In this document: positions 12,001-24,099 of the stretch, one piece after another
How positions within the stretch are numbered: the stretch's first letter is position 1
Layout of the letters: the number at the start of each line of letters is the position of its first letter
Assembly: GCF_043641665.1 (NCBI RefSeq)
Contig: NC_092186.1
Span: forward strand, 17,069,001 to 17,133,000
Length of the DNA stretch: 64,000 nt
DNA from: Enoplosus armatus
Taxonomy: Eukaryota > Chordata > Actinopteri > Centrarchiformes > Enoplosidae
Direction: 5' to 3'
Program-made: the position numbers and the translations under genes
The notes under the pieces: model-generated
Told to the model about the DNA's origin: nothing
What the model saw: only the letters and a program-made list of their open reading frames with translations
Database searches by the model: none

Positions 12001-15000
12001 TGTTTACATGTGATGTGTATTATTTAAACACATGCTTCCAGGATGACAAATTATCCACAAAAAAAGACAAAAACTACATCCACTAAAGTCACTTACTAAA
12101 ACTTATTTTTAAATTTAAAAAAATAGCTCTTTCATCTTGCCAGCTTGTGCTATCCTGCAGTCGTATCACTTTTATCTTATCTTGTTTTAAGTTACTTAAA
12201 TTATTTTTATGTTTTCAATTACTTGATTTTGACTATCTTTTATCTTTTTTTGCATTGAAATATTTTGATCCAGATTAAGCACATTGTAATGTAATGTTCT
12301 TTTGCATAAATAAATAATTACTAAATTTCAGACTTTGCCACTCCCAGTGGTAGTATCAAAAAAGACCTGGTGGTACAGCACCAGCCACTCTGACCTGGCA
12401 TGCTGATATGACTTGACTGGGTTGAATGTGAGTTGAAAACATCACATGACTTGGAAGTTTTCACTGGGAGTGTAACATTTTTCTACAAACTAAAATTTCA
12501 TCAGAATAATGTCAGAGATGAATCACATAAATTATATTGCCATAGAAATTCTACACACATTTTTTGAAATGTATCACAGCTGATTTAAAATTGATAATTA
12601 CCAGTATTGATCATATGAATACAGAATAAAATAAGATAACTAAAAGTGCTTACATAGTATTTGATCTCAGAGTAGCTTTCATCAAATATCTTCAGGGCAG
12701 ATGGATCCACTTTGATATCTACAAGCTCCCACTCCCCATTGGTCTGTATCACGTTTCTGGACTCCTCCAGGATCTGTGCAGCTGTGGTGCCTTGAATCAT
12801 CCTCACGTCTCCGGCTAGAATAAAATGTAAGAATAGTTATTCCAAATTAGATGCCAAGTCTGTGTTTTACTTGTGGTCTTCTGCAAATGAGTTGAGACTA
12901 AGTTGTCAACATGAAAGTTGAATTTATGGGAGTTCAGGACCGAAGATATTTAAATAAATTAATTTAACTTAATCCTACTGAAATTTAATTTGACTTTTGT
13001 GTAAAATATTCAGTTGTCATTTTTGAAAATGCATAAATACTGCAAAATATTTTAATTAAACTCAAGTGACAATTTTCAGTGTACTCCAAGTATAAACCTG
13101 CCATAATTATGATGAAAGCGAATGTGAGGTGGACCTGCAGATCTGAGATCAGATTTGATTTTGTTGTTGTTTTTTGGGCAGGCTTACCAAAGTGTAGATA
13201 TGATCCAAACGTCAGCGTGCAGTTTTGGATATCGAAGGGGAAAGTGTAGATTACTAATCGGCAGGTGCTGACCACTCTGATTGTCTTATCATCAAAAACA
13301 CGACCTGTGTTGTATAAGTAGACATAGGGAGTTTTGGGAGATTTGTCCTCGTCCATGCTGGAAAAGAATAGAATAAAAAAAAACATTTCATGGTCAAAAG
13401 AAGCATAAAAGACCAATATGTGGCCAAAACAGCTGTATAAAGCTGTATAAAAGTGCTGCCAGATATTTGTTTTGAAGGAGATAAGTCTCATTAAAGGTCT
13501 GTTTTTGTTTTCTAATGAAGATTGAACATGTTTAGACTGACTACTGAACATCCTTGAACTTACAACTCTGCGATTTGGACGTCTGGGACCCAAAGCTTTT
13601 CTCGAGGGACAGAGACTCTTTTAGTTCCACATTCCTTCTCATCCCAGCTCAGTCCCTCTATATCCCACTCCTACATTAAACAGAACAATACCAATGTGAT
13701 GTACAGCTTAGAAAATAACATTTTAACCATATGACTACATACTTTAATTTAAAGGATAAGTCAGGTGATATTGTACATTTTTAATTTTTTTCCAGAACTC
13801 TGCTGCTTGCCTGCTCACCCACTCCCGCTCCCGTGGCCTCATCACCCCTGTCCTCCAGAACCTTCACTGGCTCCCTGTCCAACAATGGATCCATTTTCAA
13901 GTCCTTCTCCTCACTCATAAAGTCCTCCATAACCAGGCCCCCTCCTAGTTCACTGATCTCCTCCACCACCATATTCCTTTCCGCAGCCTCCGTTCCTCTG
14001 ATGCCAACCTCCTGTCTCAAACACGTTTGAGACTGCACTGAACTGCCCATGTTCGAATCACTAACCAAAACTCACCTTTTCAGAGTTGCTTTTAATGTGT
14101 GATGTTGTGTGGTTTATGTTTTCAGTATGTTGCTTTTTACAATAAGTCATTATGACATTTAACATTGTCATGATCATTGTATTTTTAGTTTAGACTATTT
14201 AAATGCATGTGGGACAAGGAGAATTTGCCTCTCATTGTATTTCTCAGCGTTTTTCTTTTTCAGAATGAAAAATACTTTTGACAAATTTCTATTCATATTT
14301 TTTCTGTGCTCTGAAAACTTACCAGTATTTGCCATATGAATGTTGTCAGGGATTGTTCTTTTTCATTCTAGGGATGAGACATATTTACGATAATCAATGA
14401 TGAGTACAATTCCCTTACAGTATACTTAAAAAGTTATGCATGTATATGTGCAGGCATGAATGTATGTATGTGTAGCTCATGGACTCACCACTCCTATAAT
14501 TCCCACCACAGTCATATTGACGGTTATGTTAACTGGATCTGAAAAGCTTTGAACAGGAGGCACCAGATTTTGAGGAAATAATTCCTTGTCAAGTGCATTA
14601 TACAAGGATGGGCGAGTTGGGCTGGTGCAGTTCAATGCTGCAACAAAACCTGAGTCCAAAAAGAGAAAGAAGAAATCTAAATTCATTAGATCATCTGGAA
14701 GAAGGTACCAGATACACCAAGCCAGCACTGAGAGGCTCAGGAAGAGCTTCAACCCTCAGGCCACTACGATCCTGAATGATTTTTTTTAAACTTGAGGTTT
14801 TGAATTGAAGGGACTGATGGGATTGCATTTTGCTGTAATTGTACCTTGTATGATTGCATGTGACAAATCAATGTATTGATTGATTGATCTTATCACAGTA
14901 TTCATGGATGTGCCACAAAACAGTTGAAAACTCATATTCAGTCATAATGTGTTTAGAATTTCACGGAAACTATCATCATATTATAAACTCTAATATCATG

Positions 15001-15269
15001 AATTTTTTTTGTATTTTAAACAACAGCTTTTGTCTTCCTTATTGATATATATGAAAACAAAGTGAGAAAAGGCACATTTTTGGTTTTCAGTTTAGCTTGT
15101 ATTTTCTAACAAATAATCTTGAAATTTAATGTTTCTTAAATCATTTCCATGGGAATAGGTTTAGCCCCACCTTTTTTAATTTGCTAATTTAATAGAAAAT
15201 GATTTCTTACTTACGGTAAGGCAGTAAAAAACAGATGAAGAAGAGCCCAGCTGTCTTTACCTCTGTCAT
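9028..15269 (-). CDS. 5-HT3-type Cys-loop receptor gene B, intact
   Basis: Nine exons (15215-15269, 14489-14649, 14323-14367, 13564-13670, 13188-13357, 12654-12814, 11655-11865, 11137-11346, 9028-9323) join in frame to 471 codons plus stop; every junction is GT-AG. The product is a serotonin-3-receptor-like ligand-gated cation channel subunit of the plasma membrane. There is a signal peptide at about 1-24, an extracellular ligand-binding domain, a Cys-loop at about 155-169 and GEWEL in exon 6. TM1 is at about 241-262, TM2 at 275-297 ([14 protein letters not shown], preceded by VDRSS with Asp at the cytoplasmic mouth), TM3 at 305-328 and TM4 at about 440-465. The loop-B aromatic that is Trp in serotonin-binding HTR3A is Tyr here (TFGSYLHF), so serotonin may not be its ligand. 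It is the closest relative of gene A. The subtype (3A, 3B or a fish-specific clade) cannot be decided by eye. Confidence 0.9.
10220..10850. mobile_element. Probable non-autonomous DNA transposon (hAT-like) in intron 8 of gene B
   Basis: Intron 8 of gene B is about 1.8 kb, while in gene A it is under 200 bp. The extra DNA includes two GC-richer blocks resembling halves of a non-autonomous fish DNA transposon: one near 10225-10310 (gggccgtatttaaatgatc) and one near 10690-10830 (gaccaacacgcccatgggcg). There is a low-complexity C-run plus A-run near 10597. I recognise the pattern from fish genomes but could not define terminal repeats or a target-site duplication, so the family is tentative. Confidence 0.35.
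11953..12065 (+). mobile_element. LINE reverse-transcriptase remnant in intron 6 of gene B
   Basis: The plus strand encodes [18 protein letters not shown], a clear form of the LINE reverse-transcriptase motif GVPQGSxLGPxxFSxYM, followed after a short disruption by a stop and QIIH. It sits in the same intron position as 2578-2665 in gene A, so both come from one insertion before the duplication. It is better preserved in B than in A. Confidence 0.6.
13792..14100 (+). mobile_element. 3' part of LINE ORF2 (Rex1/L2-like) in intron 3 of gene B
   Basis: Translation on the plus strand gives [20 protein letters not shown], then a HWLPV motif, [15 protein letters not shown] and a TAG, then [16 protein letters not shown]. 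This is the known order of the C-terminal region of fish L2/Rex1-type LINE ORF2 proteins. Stops break the frame. The intron of gene A lacks it, so it arrived after the duplication or was lost in A. Confidence 0.7.
14655..14890 (+). mobile_element. LINE 3' tail in intron 1 of gene B
   Basis: The plus strand encodes [18 protein letters not shown] followed by [12 protein letters not shown] and a stop, the usual end of a fish non-LTR retrotransposon ORF2 (pattern N/S-R-L-K-K-S-F-x-P-x-A-I-x-x-L-N). A short 3' UTR follows and ends in an ATTGATTGATTGATC-type repeat, as expected for the retrotransposition tail. It is a 5'-truncated insertion, sense strand opposite to the receptor gene, close to the splice acceptor of exon 2. 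Confidence 0.65.
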
Positions 15270-15605
15270 TTTGTCTGTGTCAGCTCAAACTCTTTCATAA
15301 CGTGTCCCACCGTGTTCAAAGCAAAATGTCAACAGTGTGAACAAATGGTGTATCTCGTTTCTGATTGGCTAAATTCAGTCTCAACTCACACATTTTCCCT
15401 CTGAATTATTTGCCTGCACGTCTTGTTGGTCAAGGCAACAGTGTTGCAAAAACAAGCACAACTAATCAAACAAGGATGTTTGATATTGTCCTTTTGAACT
15501 TCATCTCACTTGTCACAAGTCTGATTATTTTAGCAGTTTGCCTGTCCTGAACAAATATGATAAACACACACCTCAGCATGCAATGAGCCTGAATCAGCAC
15601 TCACC
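15215..15605 (-). promoter_or_regulatory. Promoter and first exon of gene B
   Basis: Upstream of the gene B ATG (15267-15269) lies a block also found at 17036-17275 and, with a gap, upstream of gene A. It has ATTGG at 15364-15368, read on the minus strand as CCAAT, about 95 bp upstream of the start. No clear TATA box is visible at the usual distance. Homology with the gene A flank ends near 15605. Confidence 0.5.
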
Positions 15606-16099
15606 TTTTCATCAAACACAATACAAAAGTGTGAAGCAAATGAATGTCATTAATATTTTGAGCTTGTGAAATGATGCTCACAAATAATTTCACAGCCTGC
15701 AGTTGTATATCACCTTTTGTGTGCATATGAAAAAAAACTGCATGCATGTATCTGAATGTGTGAATTATACAGCTGTAGAAATATTTTGGGCTTGTGTGAA
15801 AAGGTTTTGTACACACCGATATAATTGCACATGTGTAAAAACGTTTTTGTAGCTGTAGAAATATGTTGTGTTTGTTTAATTAAAATTTGTGCAGGAATAT
15901 TTTCAACAGTGAGGTTTCACAAAGTCTGAGAGACGGACGCACAAAGTTCCTATCTGTCTATGCGACAATGAAGTGACAAACTACAAGCACGAATTTTGGC
16001 CCTCTGTTTACGCCTGAGCTGACTAGCCAATCCGCACACTGCACACTGACTACCCATTGGGACTACTTAACTTACATCTGATTGGCTGAGCGCAAGCGC

Positions 16100-16975
16100 T
16101 TGTCTCACCTATCGTCACACCTGCATTCAAGGATTACATCCGGTCATGGTTAAGGCGCACGCATCCCGCTGTTGAAGGTGAGTGTCGTCGGTTTTTCCCC
16201 TCTAAATGCACATTTGGCAGAGGCGCGAACTCATGAGGAAGACTATGTGTTTATGTAAACATATAGCATATAACTTCACAGCCATAAATAGTGATTTTCC
16301 CGTGTTGCCCAGGACGAAAAAGCTAAACACGCTAGCCTCTGTAGCTAACGTTAGCCTTGTTATGCAGCGTGTCCATGCTTCATGAACACTTGCAGATGCA
16401 GCCGCTGCACAGATTGAAATAAAATACAAAGTCTGATTGTAGAAGTTAGACCATCACTGTAAAGTTGATGAGTTGCATACTGTCAGTCAGGAGGACTTGG
16501 TGCAATACATGTCTAAATGTTTGTGTGTAGCTGCTCCAGCAGTTTAGCAATGTATCATCTAATCTGCTGAATTAAAATCCTTCTTTTCCCTCACATGTCT
16601 CCTGCAGTGATGCTGTGGTCATCCTGCTCCCTGGCTGTTCAGCTGCTCCCTGCAGATCCTCCTATCTCAACTCAGGACATTCCTTCAGCTCTCCTTTGCA
16701 ACAAACACTTTTACAACGCATTTACAGCTGTCTTTAAAAACGTGTTTTGATACAAGTCTTTCCATCATTTAGCTGCTAACCTATATATTGTTATTACACA
16801 CAGTTGCAAAGGTGATTCATCCTTTGTCCTTTATACTTCTTTTAATGAGGCAGTTACTGAAAACAGCCGCTTTAAGCCTCTTCAGTCCAAATGTTAATGC
16901 TTCAGTATTCGACAGACACAGCCTTTGATTCTGTACAGGATTTTGCCCAATAAAAAATCCCCAAAAGGGAATGAT
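16100..16975 (+). ncRNA. Possible two-exon non-coding transcript
   Basis: A GC-richer block (about 16000-16200) with two ATTGG boxes ends in a strong donor at 16177/16178 (gttgaag|gtgagt). About 430 bp on, a pyrimidine-rich tract leads to the acceptor tcctgcag at 16600-16607. A poly(A) signal AATAAA lies at 16949-16954. No long open frame spans the exons; the only ATG in exon 1 opens a frame of ten codons or fewer. This looks like a long non-coding RNA or the relic of a gene. It runs opposite to the receptor array, between genes B and C. The call rests only on signal geometry. Confidence 0.3.
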
Positions 16976-17035
16976 GCCTCCAGTGTCATGCCTTGTCTTT
17001 CTTTTTATTCTGACCCTTGTTCAAAAACAGCTTTT

Positions 17036-17275
17036 TTTGAAGAAGAGCCCAGCTGTCTTTACCTCTGTCATTTTGTCTTTGTCAGCTCAACGTCTTTCAT
17101 AACTAGTCCCACCGTGTTCAAAGCATAATGTCAACAGTGTGAACAAATGGTGTATCTTGTTTCTGATTGGCTAAATTCAGTCTCAACTCACACATTTTCC
17201 CTCTGAATTATTTGCCTGCACGTCTTGTTGGTCAAAGCAACAGTGTTGCAAAAACAAGCACAACTAAACTAAACA
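17036..17275 (-). repeat. Orphan copy of the gene B promoter and truncated first exon
   Basis: About 240 bp nearly repeat 15236-15470. It holds the start codon and the first eleven codons of the receptor signal peptide ([11 protein letters not shown]), the CCAAT box at 17166-17170 (ATTGG on plus) and the sequence around it. Just after FF the homology breaks into an A-run on the minus strand, so the donor site is lost. It lies about 1.8 kb upstream of the true gene B promoter with the same orientation. It is either the stump of a deleted extra receptor gene or the product of a short tandem duplication. Confidence 0.75.
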
Positions 17276-17574
17276 GCTTTTTTTAATCCATATTGTAATA
17301 AGTTAAATTAGAAAAATGTGTGGTTGCAGACCAAAACCCCATTTCCAAAAAGCATTTTGAGGCTGAGACAATCTTCGTCTAATTGTAACTCCATGGACTA
17401 AGATCTTTTGAGCCTGAAGATGATTTTGAGAAATGAAGCGCAGTCTGGTAGGAATTAATGCTGCAAATAATTTGGTGTCACGTACAAAGGGCATGTCTTG
17501 CAGTAAACTCTTCAATTCTAAACAATCTGAGGCAAAAAGCTTCTCAACATGTGTTTTTACACAGTATACTCAGA

Positions 17575-18115
17575 AGTATGTTCAACACCCCATTCAAAGC
17601 AAGGCAGTTAATAAAGCACGTTTCATACACAGGAAGATTCAAAGTGCTGTACAGAGAAGTTAAAACAACACAATTCATAGTTAAAGCAACAATAAAAGAG
17701 TAAAAGTATAAAAATATAGAGGTTTGAAATAATAATGCAATGATAATGAGGCCTTGGCTTTCAAAAACATTTAGTTAAAAGTGCTTGAGAACAATAAGGT
17801 TTTCAGTCTGGATTTAAAAGCTGGTTGGGGCATTTCTAAGACCATCAGGCTGTTGGTTATTATGACTAAAAGCCGCTTCTCCTTGTTTAGATTTTGCTCT
17901 GGGCACCACTAGCAGCTCCCCAGTGATCCAAGAGGTCTCGCAGGGTTATATTGCTCAAGCATATCAGTCAAGTACTAAAGGCCAACTTCATGTAGAGAGT
18001 TATAAACAAGTAGTAAGATTTTAAATCAATTCTGGGGCTTATTGGCAACCAGTGTAGAGATTTATGAACTGGGGTGATTTGGGCTGTTCTTTTGGTCTTG
18101 GTCAGAAACAAAGTG
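17575..18115. repeat. Dispersed teleost-type interspersed repeat
   Basis: The stretch holding cacgtttcatacacaggaag, then cttctccttgtttag and later ggcaaccagtgtagag is a pattern I recall from many teleost genomes as a dispersed element. No open frame or terminal repeats are visible, and I cannot name the family with confidence. It fills most of the gap between the orphan promoter copy and the end of gene C. Confidence 0.45.
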
Positions 18116-18659
18116 AAGTGTCTTCAGTTAATTATGCTTTTAGGAAACACCTCTTAAGCTTAAGAAGGTTTGTAAAATGTATTTTACGGCCATATTAGCC
18201 TTAAGATGCTTTTGGGAAACGAGACCCTGGACTTAGACTCAGGCAAAAGGGGAAATAGAAGAACTTGTGAGACACATGAATGGAGTTGTCCTGCTGTAAC
18301 CTCCAGGGTAGAGTGATTGCTTTGGGTCCAATTGTTAATTGAAACATGCAAATATTTGTTGCTTAACTGAACCATGCAAAAGAGGAATCAGCAGGAATTT
18401 CAAGATCTCTCAGATATTGGTTTCAGAGCTTCAGTTCCCTAAAACATAACTGTTAACAATATCATTTAAATAAAAGAAAATAAATACATTAAAATTGATT
18501 ATGAAAGGGGGGCAGTTCAGTGGAGAGCTGTAACACATTACTTTCAGATACAAAACTTAAACCAACCTTTATGTTTCCTCTATGCTTAGTAATGATTAAC
18601 ATGGAATATGACAAAGAATGTTACCAAATAATAATTCACAACAAAACCCCAAAACAAAA

Positions 18660-21600
18660 TCAGGATGTGTTGTATGACTGCACCCAGATAATGATGATGG
18701 TAACGAAGCTGACTGATATGAAGAGGATGTAGAAGCCGAACAGCAGGCGGTCTATGACGAAACCAACCTGGGTCCACTCCTCTGAACTCTGACCTCCACC
18801 TAGCTGCTGCTCCACCATAAAGTGAAGGGCCTGGAGGTCCCTGCCCAGGCTCCTCAGCCCCTGCAGGGCCTTGTCCTCATCCAGCGGCCCTTTCTGTTCT
18901 GGAGCCTCGCTGTCCTCTGCCACCAGAGAGGAGACTTTAATTTCTGTCACAGAGGAGATGAGGGAGGAAGTCATAATGCACATGACTGCACGAATAGTTG
19001 GCCTGTGTAAAACCACATCCCAGGTCTGACATCCTACCTTGTGCAGCAGGATTTTGGATGACTGTGTCCTCTAGATCTCTGGGCTTTGGAGGAAGCCGTA
19101 CCAGGCGGCCCAGGATGTGAAGAACAAACACTCTGACCCAGCGAGGGACTGGAGAGTAGTGAGCGGAGCCACACAGCAGGTTGGTGATGAGGATAGTCTC
19201 CAGTAGACTAGCCACCATCATAGCCAGGCACAGACACAGGAACACATCTGGGATAATAATAGTAAGTGCTTTTTAAAATCCTTGCTGCTTCACAGACAAA
19301 CACGAGTTAAATCCACTAACCTCTGAGGGAAATATTTGGCTCTTCAGCTGCTCACTGCTCCACTATGTTAAAATGGTAAATGTCTGCATTTGCATAGTTT
19401 TTGCTGCAAGATAAGTTTTTTTGGGGGAAATAAACATAATGAGGGTCAATGCTTAACTTTCTTAGGTACTTTTGAGGTCATTAAGTACACTTGGAGCCCT
19501 ATTGGTCTTCATGACTTCATACATTTGAAATGTTTCGTGCACTTTGAGATCCTCTGGCAACAGGGGCTAAAGGGGTGGCATGGGGGTGAAAATATTTGGA
19601 CTGGGGTGTTGTCTTTCTCTGCTGAAATAATATGCATAGGTGAACTCCAGATAACAGTGACGGTCCAGTTAACCCACATGAACAGATACAGATTTCAAGC
19701 TCAGAACACGGAGTGCAGAGAACACACTTTTGCAAGTGAAGACAACAAGAGTACAAGTAACCAAACAGTACTGGGTGCAAGAGTCAGAATGGCTACTAGT
19801 GACTCTTGCACTAGTAGAAGGTATTGTCAACTGACTTATGAGAGGTATGGTGTTTCCAGTGACAGGCAGCAGGTCGTTCATGATGAGCAGGAAGACTGTG
19901 TAGCCCAGGATGAGGGTCATCTTGAACAAGGACCGGTCGACGCTCTGGGGAGGCAGCAGGAAGCTGAAGAGGTCCACTGTGATGAGGAAGCAGCTGGGGA
20001 TCATCAGGTTCACCACATACAGGGTGGCCCGGCGCCTCACTGAGACCTGTAGCAGTGTCAACAGATGTACAGCAGCATGTAAATCTCACTTCTCTTTTCT
20101 CTGCTGCTGGTGATAGACTGTGCTATTATCACCAAATACAACTGTAATTAACTGATGAACTAATTATGTGACACTGTTTAGCTATTTGCTTTTCTCCATT
20201 TTACATGATAAAACAAGTATTATACGTATTATACGTCTCTAAGAAGTTTTATTATGTTCGAAATGCTTGGAAAATATCTTTTGAGTCAAGATTTGATTAA
20301 AGAAACACAAAAAGCTTGAACACAATTCACAGCATCTAGTAGGTCAACACCAGTTCACATCAATACAACCTAAAACACAGACTTGACATTTGAACACAGC
20401 ATGCAAGTCAATTCTTGAGGTAAAAATAATAACATTTGGAGAGTTTAATGCCTATAGTGTAATGGTTTTACAGACAGTGTTCATGTTCATGTGACTCTGT
20501 ATGATGATGGTGATGCAGGGTACCTGTTATACTACTGTCATGGTTCATATTAAGCACTGTGATGGATTCATATTCATACCCTAACCCTACTCTTTTTGTA
20601 CAATATTAATAATAAACTATTGTTTTTGGATCACTTCCCAAAAGACCAATTATGTTCAGTTATGTTCCTCTGTCATCTTTCCTCTTGTGTGAATAAATGA
20701 AACAGTACAATATGGGGCTTAGGTTACTGTCTAAAGTATTTCCTTACAAAGAAGCGAATCTCTTCGTACATTTCTCCATCCGAGGCTGGTAGTTGGTTCG
20801 CCTTCACTGTGATTCCAACTAGTTCCCACTCACCCGTAGTTGTCATCACTTCTTTAGAGTGTTTTAATATTTTCTCTACAGATAATGTGAGGCCAAGCTG
20901 CAGAGCAGTCACTGAAAGGAAAATATAATCTGGTCAAAGCTTTGGTGAGATTCAATTAATTTATAATTACATGTAAACAAAATGCTTATCTGCCCCATTC
21001 AATTTACAGAATTCCTGTCAAAAAAGATGCAACAAATCAGTCTGTATATCTCAAGTATTGTGTAAGTTCCATTAACAAGAAATGTTTCTACTTACTACGG
21101 TATAAGTAGGAGTTGAAGCTTAAACTGCAGCTCTGGATGTCAAATGGAAACATGTAGATGTCGAGCCTGCAGGAGCTGACCACTTTGACAGGCTGTTCAT
21201 CAACTACAAAGCCATCAGAATACAGATAGCAGTACGGGACAAACGGAGCTGAGTTCTTCTCCATACTGCAGGATGAGAAAATACATAAAACCCAGTAAAT
21301 ATGATTGGTCTCAGTAAAAAAACACAAATAACATATACACAGCTTTTTGGATTAAGAATACTGAGGAATGACAACAAGTTTCAACATTGAAAGTTGAAAA
21401 TAAGGGTTAGGGTTAGGTTTCTGTTTTGGCTCTGCGCTAAAACACGTTGAATTTGAAATTAAACGACTATGAGGTTAAAGCGCGGACTTGAAACAAGCAA
21501 GAAGTGACAGTGGCAGAAGCAGTATAGGCATGGCAGAGCATTACAATATGACACCATCCTTGTCTAAGTCTGGTGCCCACATTACCCACAATGCAACCCC

Positions 21601-24074
21601 ACTGCAGACAGTTTATGCTTGTAGCAGCTAATGAGATCACGGTTTAATTATCTCATTATCTGTGTTGTCATACCTAAAACCACAAATTAGCCTACTGTAA
21701 TTAAAAAGAAATCAATCAATCAAACAAACCCTTTTTCTTTGAGAAATTCCTCTCCAAGATTACATTTTGACGAGGAATATCTAAAGTTTTTCTAGAAATA
21801 CTATTTTGTGGTTATATTACTTTTTAGCCTATATTTACTTTTTTAGTCAAACACAAAACAATTAACTTATTATCTCAAGATATCAAACACTTAAATTTGA
21901 TGACAACCTTAAATTGTTGGTAATCCATGCTGCTTAAGTCAACCCTCAGCTGTTCTGCAGAGTACATGGTACTTACAATTCATTGATGACCACATCTGGT
22001 ACCCAGAGTTGTTTCCTTGGAATTGTAATCCATGAAGAACCGCACTGTTCTGGGTCCCAGCTGACAAACTCATTTCTCCATTCCTGCAGCACAAATCAGA
22101 CAGATACAACACATACGTACCTGACTACATTAAGTATACGACTAGAGATTTCGGGTGATAGATGGTGGACATACTGTATGCTGCTCAAATGGTCACAAGT
22201 GTGACCAGCTGGTTACATTCGTCTTTCGTTCTTTTTTTACTGAAAACTTATTTTGCCAATAATAAGTTACACTATCTAATTAGTTCATTTGGTAAATTAC
22301 ATCATCTACTGTCCTGTTGCTGGTATCAGCCACTATGATCTAAACTGATTATGAAGCCTGGATAGAGGTGAGTTATTTCATTATTGCTAGTAAACTGTGA
22401 AGTGGATTGTAAAGGAAGTACTTACTAAAGATTGCCAGATATATGTTGTCAGGACTTGGGCCTTTTCATCCTGAAAAAAGAACCAACATTTGGTTGAAAT
22501 TGGGGAAAGATTCCTTCTTTACAGACATTTTCTTTTATGGAAAGTTGTTTTGACCATATAGAAACTCAAAACGATGACCATTTTAGGTCCAGTGAAATGT
22601 TCCTGTTGGCTGACTACCTCAGTGAAGTGGTCTTAAGTTAACTTAAAAAAATAAAATGAACCAATTGATAGAAATAGATTAGTTTACACTCCTTACACTT
22701 CGAAGCAATCGAACTTGGCCTGATAGTGAATTGGTTTTAGGTTTATGTAGTGTCCCTTACCACCCCCAAAATACCAAACAGGGTGAAGCCAATGCTGACG
22801 TTGGTGGGGGTTGACATATCCATAACAGGTCGAATGGAGCTCAGGTTGAAGACCGGCCTGAGGGCCTCCAGCAGGGAAGGTGGGTCAGGTTGAGAGCAGT
22901 TCAGCATGATGGAACTGCACGGTGCTACAGAGGAAAGAAGAAATGTGTCATTATGATCGTTAAAATAGACCTCACAATGGCTGCAACAACTAGCAGCAAG
23001 TAAAGGTATTTCCCAAATGTATGAATTTCAAAAAACAAAAATTGTATAGTAACTTAAGTAACCTGCACAAAGTATGTGTAATTAAACAACATAAGAGAGG
23101 CAAAATATGCAATGATGGTGAGTCAGCATGTTTTGGAAGTAAGACTTGGTAATGTTTTTAATAATGTAATGTTATGCATTACTTAAGCAGCTGATCAATA
23201 GCCCAGTGTTAGTCATGTATGATGTCGTGTTCTTGTTCTTTGGTGATGGTCCCTGACACTAATTCATGATACTATTTTGAAACTAATTCTGTGATTAATT
23301 TGTATGATGAATATAATGTACTGTTCAGACCCTAGGAAGACTAGCTGGTGCCATCGGCATCAACTAACGGTGATCCATTTAAATAAATAAACTGTGTTAC
23401 TTTTTGTGGGTGGAGGGTTTTTTTTGCCAATGACCAAACCCTTCAGAAGAGCCTTATCACAATATCTTCCCTCTGTCCTGAAGAATGATACTGAATGAAG
23501 TAGGGGTTATTTCTCCAAAATAATCAGTGACACAGCCCTCAAGCGCTCTCCATATATTATAGTCGGACAACTTAAACCCCCATAAACTTTTACCCTTTTA
23601 ACAGGTATTAAAATCTGTGAGGCAACAGGCACTCAACACTTTTCTCTGTTGCAGCTTCACTTTGTTAATAAAACAGGTGTATGTTTCAGATAAATCAAGA
23701 AATATCACCTTTTTCTCTTTACTTGATTGCACACAGTGGCATGTGGCAAAACTATTGCAGTGCCTTTATATGTTCGGATACTGGACAGTTGGCAGACTGT
23801 AACTGACTTGAATCATAAGTGTGAGATAATTAACTCTTGGAAATCAATAACAAGCAGGAGATTTATAGATATCACCGTATCATAGGAGCTTTACTTACCA
23901 TGCATGAGCACAGAGATGAAGATGAATAGAACCTTAGAAGGCCTGACTTTCAGCGGGCAGCACTAAAAACATTAACATTGAGTCAAAAGCGGTTGTTAGT
24001 TTGAGCAGTGTGCTGGTGGTTAGGGCTGTCCTATAAAGTTGTCTTCACACATTTTTTGTGGCAAATACAGACAT
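18660..24074 (-). CDS. 5-HT3-type Cys-loop receptor gene C
   Basis: Exons 23899-23962, 22761-22924, 22426-22470, 21977-22083, 21099-21265, 20748-20911, 19836-20046, 19038-19247 and 18660-18943 join in frame with GT-AG sites. They encode the mature receptor: Cys-loop (FPFDIQS between the Cys), GEWEL, TM1-TM3 with [14 protein letters not shown] in TM2, and TM4 near the C-terminus ([16 protein letters not shown]). As in gene D, the signal-peptide exon 23899-23962 starts at a splice acceptor without its own ATG, so a small first exon is needed. The best candidate is 24051-24074 (ATG plus seven codons, then GTGTGA), which is in phase and would give 479 aa, but it is unproven. Loop B reads SFNSYLYL, with Tyr where HTR3A has Trp. 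It is the sister of gene D. Confidence 0.85.
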
Positions 24075-24099
24075 GATGTAGATAAGTGTGGAAATTTTT

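Noticed and set aside
19390..20113. Plus-strand frame of 217 codons and overlapping frames on both strands
   Set aside because: They are shadows of exon 7 of receptor gene C plus intron sequence.
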